Source: an uncultured Lachnospiraceae bacterium (GTDB lineage: Bacteria; Bacillota; Clostridia; Lachnospirales; Lachnospiraceae). Taken from it: a stretch of DNA of 48,402 nucleotides. Of the stretch, positions 42,817 through 48,402 are shown piece after piece. The notes beneath the pieces are model-generated. The model saw nothing but the letters and a program-made list of their open reading frames with translations. It did not search any database and was not told where the DNA came from. The DNA lies in the NCBI GenBank assembly GCA_944375815.1, contig CALWBA010000021.1, positions 1 through 48,402 of the forward strand. The letters are read 5' to 3'. A program made the position numbers and the translations under genes. Position 1 is the first letter of the stretch. Every line of letters starts with the position of its first letter.

Positions 42817-43236
42817 ATGAAAAAGGGGAAAATCCCGGCATCATGGTGCCTCGCGCTTGCGCTGTTTTTGGCAGTCGGATGCAGTGCGGAGCGCATTGAC
42901 AGGGACGCGGATCAGGAGCTTGAGTATACAGTGATGAAGACAGAGGAGATCCCCCAGGAGGTGCTGGATACGATGGAAGAGCAGGGGGAGGAGCCATACC
43001 AGCTTTGCTATCAGGACGGGAAAGAGCTTTATCTGATGCGGGGCTACGGAAAGCAGGAGACGGGCGGGTACAGCATTCAGGTGGAGAGCCTTGCCTCATC
43101 CGGTGAGACCATCATTTTCAGCACAAAGCTTATAGGGCCTCAGTCAAGAGACGAGCAGAAGTCGGAAGGATCCTGTCCGTATATCGTGGTCAGAACCGAA
43201 TATCTGGACCTTCCGGTACTCTTTGAGGACAGTTGA
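42817..43236 (+). CDS. PrcB-like lipoprotein
   Basis: The 139-residue protein starts with a lipoprotein signal (MKKGKIPASWCLALALFLAVGC, lipobox AVGC). The C-terminal ~60 residues (GGYSIQVESLASSGETI ... SCPYIVVR) fit the PrcB C-terminal domain (PF14343), named after a component of a treponemal surface protease. In Firmicutes the function is unknown. ATG 42817 is chosen for the GGGAGG at 42802-42807 and because it starts the signal peptide; the frame upstream is open but lacks these. The SPOCS-LysM gene follows 34 bp later, probably in the same operon, hinting at a role in the sporulation envelope. Confidence 0.8.
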   Translation: MKKGKIPASWCLALALFLAVGCSAERIDRDADQELEYTVMKTEEIPQEVLDTMEEQGEEPYQLCYQDGKELYLMRGYGKQETGGYSIQVESLASSGETIIFSTKLIGPQSRDEQKSEGSCPYIVVRTEYLDLPVLFEDS

Positions 43237-43270
43237 CAAAAATGTTTGCAGATCAGGGAGAGGGGTTAAT

Positions 43271-44827
43271 ATGGATATCTTAAAAAATATTTTGCATATG
43301 GTTAAGACAAAGAGCAGCGCAGTGAGTCAGATCACGTTCGATGAGGATGTGAATGTGCCTGACAGCAAGCCGGATGTGGGCAGAATGATTCAGAAAAAGG
43401 GAGAGGTAACTGTTGAGGAAGTGCAGATTGCCGAGGGGCAGGCGCGTGTTATGGGAAAACTTGCGTTTTTCCTGCTGTATGTCGAGGACGGCGGAGAGCG
43501 GCGCGTACATAGTCTGCAGGGCAGTCTCCCGATTAATGAAATCCTGCGTCTGGATGGTCTGCAGAGCGGCGACAAGGTGCGTCTGAAATGGGAGATCGAA
43601 GACCTGAGTCTCCATCTGATGAATACCCGTAAGCTGAATGTAAAAGCGGTAGTAACATTTCAGGCATCTGTGGATGCGGGCATAGAGGTGCCGCTGCCGG
43701 TGGGGGTAAAGGAGTCAGAGGGAATTTCGGTGAAGACGCGTCCCGTCACAGTGCTGGAACTTTCGGCAGGCAGAAAGGACTCCCTGCGCATCCGCAAGGA
43801 GATTCTCGTGGCGTCAAATAAACCGAATGTACACACGATTCTGTGGAAAGATGCTGAAATCCGGGGGCTGGAGCTGCGTGCTGAGGAGGGGAAAGTGACA
43901 GCGCGCGGCGAGCTGTTTGTATTCGTATTGTATGAAGGTGAAGATGAGGCGAATCCGCTGCAATGGCTGGAAAACGCGATTCCATTCACCGGAGAAATCG
44001 AGTGCTCGGGATGCACGGCGGAGATGATTCCGAATATCGAGGTGGCCGTGGCGCAGACAGATCTGGAGGTAAAACCGGACTCAGACGGCGAAGAGCGGAT
44101 TGTACAGACAGATGTGGTGCTGGATATGGACATTCTGCTGTACTGCCAGCGGGAGTACCGGCAGCTTCTGGATGTCTATACTCCTAAAAAAGAGTGTGTA
44201 CTGCAGCGTACGCCGGAGACGCTGGAGCAGCTGCTTGTGCGCAACTTTGCAAAGTGCCGCGTGTCTGAGCGGCTTAAGACACGGGAGCCGGAAGGAAAAA
44301 TCCTGCAGATCTGTCACAGCGACGGCAGTGTGAAGCTGGACGAAGCGCAGATTGTTGAGGACGGCATCCTTGTGCAGGGGGTTGTGCAGGTGCGGATCCT
44401 ATATATTATCAGTAACGATGAAATGCCATTCTATTCCATGGAGAGTTCTATTCCGTTCAGTCACACGATTGAGGCACCCGGAATCTCTGAGGAGTGTGTA
44501 TTTTATCTGCGCTCCGGACTGGAGCAGCTCTCCACAACCATGGCGGACAGCAATGAGATTGAGGCAAAGGCTGTTGTGAATTTAAATGCCATGGTCTTAA
44601 GAAGAGAACAGACGGAGATTATCCGTGCAGTTGAGGAGCGGGAACTCGATATGGAAAAGTTTCAGAGTATGCCGGGAATCGTCTGTTATATTGTACAGCC
44701 CGGGGATACGCTCTGGGATATTGCAAAGGAATTTTATACTACGGCAGAGGAGATTCGCGGTATGAATCAGCTCGGAGAAGGGGAACCGAAGTCCGGCGAT
44801 CGCCTTCTGGTCGTAAAAAAGGTTTAA
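43271..44827 (+). CDS. DUF3794 (SPOCS)-LysM protein, spore coat/cortex associated
   Basis: The 518-residue protein contains repeated DUF3794/SPOCS domains (about 30-110, 165-250 and 320-420; note VNVPDSKPDVGRMIQKKGEV near the start) and a single C-terminal LysM domain (VCYIVQPGDTLWDIAKEFY ... GDRLLVVKKV, about 470-518). SPOCS proteins such as SafA/SpoVID-like morphogenetic factors assemble at the developing spore surface, and LysM binds peptidoglycan. ATG 43271 is taken because AGGGAGAGGGG lies just upstream; the open frame back to 43223 overlaps the previous gene. It supports a spore-forming host. Confidence 0.9.
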   Translation: MDILKNILHMVKTKSSAVSQITFDEDVNVPDSKPDVGRMIQKKGEVTVEEVQIAEGQARVMGKLAFFLLYVEDGGERRVHSLQGSLPINEILRLDGLQSGDKVRLKWEIEDLSLHLMNTRKLNVKAVVTFQASVDAGIEVPLPVGVKESEGISVKTRPVTVLELSAGRKDSLRIRKEILVASNKPNVHTILWKDAEIRGLELRAEEGKVTARGELFVFVLYEGEDEANPLQWLENAIPFTGEIECSGCTAEMIPNIEVAVAQTDLEVKPDSDGEERIVQTDVVLDMDILLYCQREYRQLLDVYTPKKECVLQRTPETLEQLLVRNFAKCRVSERLKTREPEGKILQICHSDGSVKLDEAQIVEDGILVQGVVQVRILYIISNDEMPFYSMESSIPFSHTIEAPGISEECVFYLRSGLEQLSTTMADSNEIEAKAVVNLNAMVLRREQTEIIRAVEERELDMEKFQSMPGIVCYIVQPGDTLWDIAKEFYTTAEEIRGMNQLGEGEPKSGDRLLVVKKV

Positions 44828-44832
44828 TATGC

Positions 44833-44861
44833 TTGCACAGCTGCGGGAAAACGTGTACAAT
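44833..44861 (+). promoter_or_regulatory. Promoter of ispE-gntR
   Basis: TTGCAC (44833-44838) and TACAAT (44856-44861) are spaced 17 bp apart and lie 39 bp upstream of ispE. Confidence 0.75.
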
Positions 44862-44876
44862 AAAATTGTATACAAT
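44856..44876. promoter_or_regulatory. FadR-like palindromes over the ispE promoter, likely GntR/FCD operator
   Basis: ATTGTATACAAT (44865-44876) is a perfect palindrome containing GTA-TAC, matching the GT(N)AC core of FadR-subfamily GntR operators. The -10 box TACAAT itself pairs as an inverted repeat with ATTGTA across AAA, so three half-sites lie in 21 bp over the -10 box and start of transcription. The operon's own second gene is a GntR/FCD regulator, so autoregulation is likely (inference). Confidence 0.6.
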
Positions 44877-44900
44877 CTAAGAACTGGAGAGAAGATATAG

Positions 44901-45779
44901 ATGAGATTACGAGGAATGGCAAAAATCAATCTGGGACTGGATGTAGTGCGCAAAAAAGAGGACGGTTATCATGAGGTCCGAATGATTATGCAGACCATCC
45001 GCATGTATGACCAGATTGATCTGGAAATCAGCAAGGAACCTGGAATTCATGTACAGACGAACCTGCCGTTTTTGCCGTGCGATGAGAGTAACCTGACCTA
45101 TAAAGCGGCAAAGCTTCTGATGGATGAATTCAAGATACAGCAGGGAGTTTCTATTGATCTGAAGAAATTTATCCCTGTGGCAGCGGGTATGGCAGGAGGC
45201 AGTACGGATGCGGCTGCCGTGTTGGTGGGCGTCAACCGTCTCTTTCACCTGGGGCTTACCCGGCAGGAACTGATGCAGCGGGGTGTCAGGATCGGAGCAG
45301 ATGTGCCTTACTGCATCATGCGGGGTACGGCTCTTGCGGAGGGTATCGGGGAGGTACTGACTCCTCTTCCCCCCATGCCTGCCTGCCATTTGTTGATCGG
45401 CAAACCAGCCGTCAACGTCTCCACCAAGTTTGTTTATACGAACCTGCGGGCGAATGAGATTACAGATCATCCGGATATCGATGGGATGATAAAAGCGATA
45501 AAGGAAAACGATCTGCACGGGATTGTGTCCAGGATGGAAAATGTATTAGAGCGCGTGACCATACCGGAATATCCTGTAATTGAGGAGATTAAGAAGCACA
45601 TGAAGAAGCACGGAGCCCTTGGCGCTCTGATGAGCGGAAGCGGTCCGACAGTATTCGGAGTCTTCGACGATCTGGACAGGGCAAAGAGAGCCGCGTCGGA
45701 GCTCAGAAAGAGTCACCTGGCACGCCAGGTGTTTCTGACGGTTCCGGTCCAGAACGGAGGAACAATGGATGACAGGTAA
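44901..45779 (+). CDS. ispE: 4-diphosphocytidyl-2-C-methyl-D-erythritol kinase
   Basis: The 292-residue GHMP kinase phosphorylates CDP-methylerythritol in the MEP isoprenoid pathway. The start AKINLGLDVVRKKEDGYHEV has the conserved Lys/Asn and His. IPVAAGMAGGSTDAAAVL is the ATP-binding glycine loop, and GALMSGSGPTVFGVF is the C-terminal motif. ACTGGAGAG precedes the ATG. It overlaps the GntR gene by 11 bp, so the two are coupled. The promoter carries FadR-like palindromes. Presence of this gene indicates the MEP rather than the mevalonate route. Confidence 0.96.
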   Translation: MRLRGMAKINLGLDVVRKKEDGYHEVRMIMQTIRMYDQIDLEISKEPGIHVQTNLPFLPCDESNLTYKAAKLLMDEFKIQQGVSIDLKKFIPVAAGMAGGSTDAAAVLVGVNRLFHLGLTRQELMQRGVRIGADVPYCIMRGTALAEGIGEVLTPLPPMPACHLLIGKPAVNVSTKFVYTNLRANEITDHPDIDGMIKAIKENDLHGIVSRMENVLERVTIPEYPVIEEIKKHMKKHGALGALMSGSGPTVFGVFDDLDRAKRAASELRKSHLARQVFLTVPVQNGGTMDDR

Positions 45780-46443
45780 GCTGCAATTAATCGCGGACGA
45801 TTATCTTCCGCTGAGAGATGTGGTATTTAAGACACTTCGAGGCGCAATTCTTCGGGGCGAGTTAGAGCCCGGCGAGCGTCTCATGGAGATACGGCTGGCA
45901 AATGAACTGGGTGTAAGCCGCACCCCTATCCGTGAGGCGATCCGGATGCTGGAGCTGGAGGGACTGGTGCTTATGGTGCCGCGGCGCGGCGCACAGGTGG
46001 CCAAGATTACGGAAAAGGATTTAAAGGAAGTTCTGGAGGTACGCATCGGCCTGGACGAGCTTGCAATAGGTTTTGCCTGTGAGCGTGTGACACTGGAGCA
46101 GCTGGAGGCGATCCGGGAGGCCGGGGAGCATTTCGAGAGTCTTGCAGACAGCGAAGATCTGACGGCAGTGGCAGAGGCGGATGTGCGCTTCCATGACAGG
46201 ATTTACGATGCGGCCGGAAACCAGAGGCTGAATCAGATCCTTAATAACCTGCGCGAGCAGATGTATCGCTACCGCATGGAGTATCTGAAGGATACAAAGC
46301 GGCGCCGGAAACTCGCGGATGAGCACCGCGCGATATATGAGGCGATCCGGCATCGCGACACTGAGACGGCAAAGCGGGAGATCCGCAGCCACGTGCGTCA
46401 GCAGGAGGAGACCATCATTCTGCGTATGCGCGAGGAAGGATGA
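45769..46443 (+). CDS. GntR-family regulator, FadR/FCD subfamily
   Basis: The 224-residue protein has an N-terminal winged helix (residues ~12-75: LRDVVFKTLRGAILRGELEPGERL, NELGVSRTPIREAIRMLELEGLV) and an all-helical FCD ligand domain (about 85-215). The FCD metal ligands are apparent as DVRFHDRIY and the late His of HVRQQEE. Ligands are usually organic acids. It overlaps ispE and shares its promoter, whose palindromes fit the FadR-subfamily operator core. A terminator-like hairpin follows the stop codon. Confidence 0.93.
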   Translation: MTGKLQLIADDYLPLRDVVFKTLRGAILRGELEPGERLMEIRLANELGVSRTPIREAIRMLELEGLVLMVPRRGAQVAKITEKDLKEVLEVRIGLDELAIGFACERVTLEQLEAIREAGEHFESLADSEDLTAVAEADVRFHDRIYDAAGNQRLNQILNNLREQMYRYRMEYLKDTKRRRKLADEHRAIYEAIRHRDTETAKREIRSHVRQQEETIILRMREEG

Positions 46444-46476
46444 CAGATGCATAATCTGTCCGGATTTGGAAATGAT

Positions 46477-46507
46477 AAGAGAGACGCTTGGTACGGCGTC
46501 TCTTTTA
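46477..46507 (+). terminator. Terminator after the GntR gene
   Basis: AAGAGAGACGC (46477-46487) pairs with GCGTCTCTTTT (46496-46506) with one wobble; the Ts at the end double as the tail. Confidence 0.7.
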
Positions 46508-46543
46508 TATTTCCGAAAATATTTTCCTCAGAGGAGGAGGCTT

Positions 46544-48046
46544 ATGGAGATTTCGCTGAACATAAAGGAAAATGAACAGTATGTACGCAGCCGCTGTGAG
46601 GGATGCGCAGATATCCTGATACGGTCGATGAAGCTGGGAAGGGACAGGCAGCTGTCCTGCTTTGTTGTCTATATTGAGACAGCAGTCAGCAATATGATGC
46701 TGAGAGACTCCCTTGTAGGGCAGATGATCAACCGGCTCTGGGACATGCCGCAGAGAGAGATTTTAAAATGTATAAAGGAAAACAGTCTTGGAGTATCAGA
46801 TGTAAAAGAGCTTGCGACCATGGAGGAAGCGATGGCGGCAATGCTCGCCGGAAATGCGGTAATGTTTCTTGACAGATACGACCGCGCCGTGAAGATCTCT
46901 TCCAAAGGATATCCGTCGCGCGGCGTGCCGAAGGCAGAATCGGAGAAAGCACTGCGCGGATCAAACGAAGGTTTTGCAGAATCAGAAAAGATCAATGCGG
47001 CGCTTATAAGAAAACGAATACGAAGCACAGATCTGAAAGTAGAGGAGCTGACTGTGGGGAAAAGGTCACAGACTATGCTGGCCCTTGTATATATGGAAGG
47101 GCTGGCATATGAGAGTCTGCTGAATGATATCCGGGAAAAACTTCAGAATTTTGAAATCGACGGCATATTTGACACAGGCATGATCGAGCAGCTGGCAGAG
47201 GAGAGATGGCTTTCTCCGTTTCCTCAGTTTGAGACTACCGAGCGTCCTGACCGGGCAGCGATGGAGATATTAAACGGCAGGATTGTACTGCTGTGCGACA
47301 ATGCGCCGAACGCACTCATTCTTCCCACGACGTTTTCGAGCTTTATTCAGGCGGGGGAGGACAGATACAATCGGTTTGAGATCGTAACATTTCAGCGGAT
47401 GATACGGTATGCAGCAGTGATTCTGGCAATGATGTTTTCAGGTATCTATCTCGCGGTAATCAACTTTCACACGCAGATTGTGCCGACGCATCTGCTCCTG
47501 TCATTTGCAGAAGCCCGCCAGGGCGTTCCGTTTCCGAGCATTCTGGAAGTGCTGTTTATGGAACTGGCATTTGAGCTTATTCGGGAGGCAGGCGTGCGTA
47601 TGCCGGGACCTTTGGGAGGGACTATTGGAATTGTCGGAGGCCTTATTATCGGAGATGCGGCTGTGGGGGCAAATCTGGTAAGCCCCATGGCCGTTGTCGT
47701 GGTCGCTTTAAGTGCCTTAAGCTCGTTTGCAATCCCGGATGAAGAATTTTCCGCTCCGTTTCGCCTGCTGAAATACGGATTTATTCTGTTAGGCGGCTGG
47801 TTCGGAATATTTGGAATTGTCTGCGGATGCTATCTGGTGCTGGGGCATCTGGCAGGACTTACGAGTTTCCGGATTCCGTATCTGATGCCGTTTATCGGAA
47901 GCGGCCTCAAGGGATACACGAAGGACAGGGACGGTATCTTCCGCGGACCGCTGATGCGTATGCGCCGTCGTCCGGTATTTGCTCAACGTGGAGAGAGAGT
48001 GCGCCTGCGCATGGGTAATGAGAAGCACACCGGGAAAGGAGAGTAG
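46544..48046 (+). CDS. Spore germination protein, GerA family (A subunit)
   Basis: The 500-residue protein follows the GerA/GerKA/SpoVAF plan. A cytoplasmic N-terminal domain spans ~1-240. Several membrane helices span ~285-440 and contain the family core VPTHLLLSFAEARQGVPFPSILE-like segment, ELAFELIREAGVRMPGP and GGTIGIVGGLIIGDAAV. A short basic tail follows. GerA subunits act with B and C subunits as germinant receptors in the spore inner membrane. ATG 46544 follows GAGGAGGAGG directly; the frame is open back into the GntR gene but lacks a ribosome binding site there. The B subunit gene follows immediately. Confidence 0.93.
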   Translation: MEISLNIKENEQYVRSRCEGCADILIRSMKLGRDRQLSCFVVYIETAVSNMMLRDSLVGQMINRLWDMPQREILKCIKENSLGVSDVKELATMEEAMAAMLAGNAVMFLDRYDRAVKISSKGYPSRGVPKAESEKALRGSNEGFAESEKINAALIRKRIRSTDLKVEELTVGKRSQTMLALVYMEGLAYESLLNDIREKLQNFEIDGIFDTGMIEQLAEERWLSPFPQFETTERPDRAAMEILNGRIVLLCDNAPNALILPTTFSSFIQAGEDRYNRFEIVTFQRMIRYAAVILAMMFSGIYLAVINFHTQIVPTHLLLSFAEARQGVPFPSILEVLFMELAFELIREAGVRMPGPLGGTIGIVGGLIIGDAAVGANLVSPMAVVVVALSALSSFAIPDEEFSAPFRLLKYGFILLGGWFGIFGIVCGCYLVLGHLAGLTSFRIPYLMPFIGSGLKGYTKDRDGIFRGPLMRMRRRPVFAQRGERVRLRMGNEKHTGKGE

Positions 48047-48048
48047 TC

Positions 48049-48402
48049 ATGTTTTCTGATAATGACCGGATTTCCGGAATACAGTTAAACCGTCAGATTG
48101 CTGTAGGACTTACCGGAGCATTTCTTCTGATTCTCACAAAGGAGGGAGCGCTGGTTGGAAGAAGCGGTCTGCTGGGACTGCTTGGAGGATTTGCAGGAGT
48201 ACTGCTATATCTGACAGTGCTTGTACGCACATCATCGTGCTACCGTGACCCTGAGCTGCTGCTTGGAAGGGCCGGAGCGACGATTCTGCGGCTGTTTTAT
48301 CTCTCCTATCTGGTGCTCACAGGTTCATTTCTGCTTGCCGAGGCAGTAGAGATGGTGAGAACATATCTGATGCCGGGATCACAGGGGCTGACTGCCGCGG
48401 TT
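48049..48402 (+). CDS. Spore germination permease, GerB family (3' end outside window)
   Basis: The 118 visible residues start MFSDNDRISGIQLNRQIAVGL and contain at least three hydrophobic helices (about 20-30, 43-60, 79-98). Pattern and position, two bases after gerA, match the endospore germination permease family (GerAB/GerKB, APC superfamily). The ribosome binding site AAAGGAG lies in the end of gerA. The B subunit is thought to bind the germinant. The gene runs off the window, so subunit C is not seen. Confidence 0.87.
   Translation, partial: MFSDNDRISGIQLNRQIAVGLTGAFLLILTKEGALVGRSGLLGLLGGFAGVLLYLTVLVRTSSCYRDPELLLGRAGATILRLFYLSYLVLTGSFLLAEAVEMVRTYLMPGSQGLTAAV

Noticed and set aside
46319-46543. 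N-terminal extension of the GerA-type protein back into the GntR gene
   Set aside because: The extension has no ribosome binding site, overlaps another gene, and ATG 46544 has an ideal GAGGAGG site and a family-like start.
1-48402. CRISPR array, prophage, or insertion sequence with transposase
   Set aside because: No repeated spacer structure, phage structural genes or DDE transposase was seen. The only mobile element recognised is the group II intron.

Overview
The window looks like a chromosomal segment of an endospore-forming member of the Clostridia, most likely Lachnospiraceae. This rests on mid-GC coding DNA with strong AGGAGG-type ribosome binding sites, consensus TTGACA/TATAAT promoters, the gene order dusB-greA-lysS, a lysyl-tRNA synthetase with a C-terminal tRNA-binding domain, DUF3794(SPOCS)-LysM and GerA/GerB sporulation and germination genes, and a fused EndoQ-like/UvrD helicase. 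The species is not identified.

Layout. 1-2328: 3' part of the EndoQ-UvrD-type helicase. 2343-3530: L10 leader and rplJ-rplL. 3532-5627 (minus): VanY-like peptidase and nicotinate phosphoribosyltransferase. 5786-6973: cation diffusion facilitator. 7091-7264: two tandem tRNA-Gln(CUG) genes. 7332-9600: acyl-ACP thioesterase, CvfB-like S1 protein, SAM methyltransferase. 9597-16027: dnaE, split by a 2945-nt group II intron (11617-14561) that carries an intact reverse transcriptase/maturase/HNH gene. 16134-17975: pfkA and a SpoU-type RNA methyltransferase. 18079-20637: polysaccharide deacetylase-like protein and SleB-like hydrolase. 20810-23464: NfeD, SPFH protein, patatin. 23523-26636: argF, birA, a small conserved protein, dusB. 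26658-26826: an unassigned structured RNA. 26957-29493: greA, lysS.

29636-41118 is an AT-richer accessory block. It holds a MATE exporter behind an attenuator-type leader and a carbohydrate locus: GH29 alpha-L-fucosidase, LacI repressor, a CUT1 ABC importer without its ATPase, GH32 beta-fructosidase, AraC regulator, and a fucose/arabinose-isomerase-like enzyme. A perfect palindrome just after the promoter of the ABC-GH32 operon is the likely LacI operator.

41182-48402: ECF transporter S component, plsC, PrcB-like lipoprotein, SPOCS-LysM protein, ispE, a GntR/FCD regulator with a FadR-like palindrome at the ispE promoter, gerA, and the start of a gerB-type gene.

Most noteworthy: the group II intron inside the conserved YQEQ motif of dnaE, whose precise removal restores a 1161-residue polymerase; the nuclease-helicase fusion ending in a predicted sliding-clamp motif; and a bistable, pseudoknot-capable RNA upstream of greA-lysS that presents a ribosome binding site to a three-codon ORF (Met-Lys-Lys).
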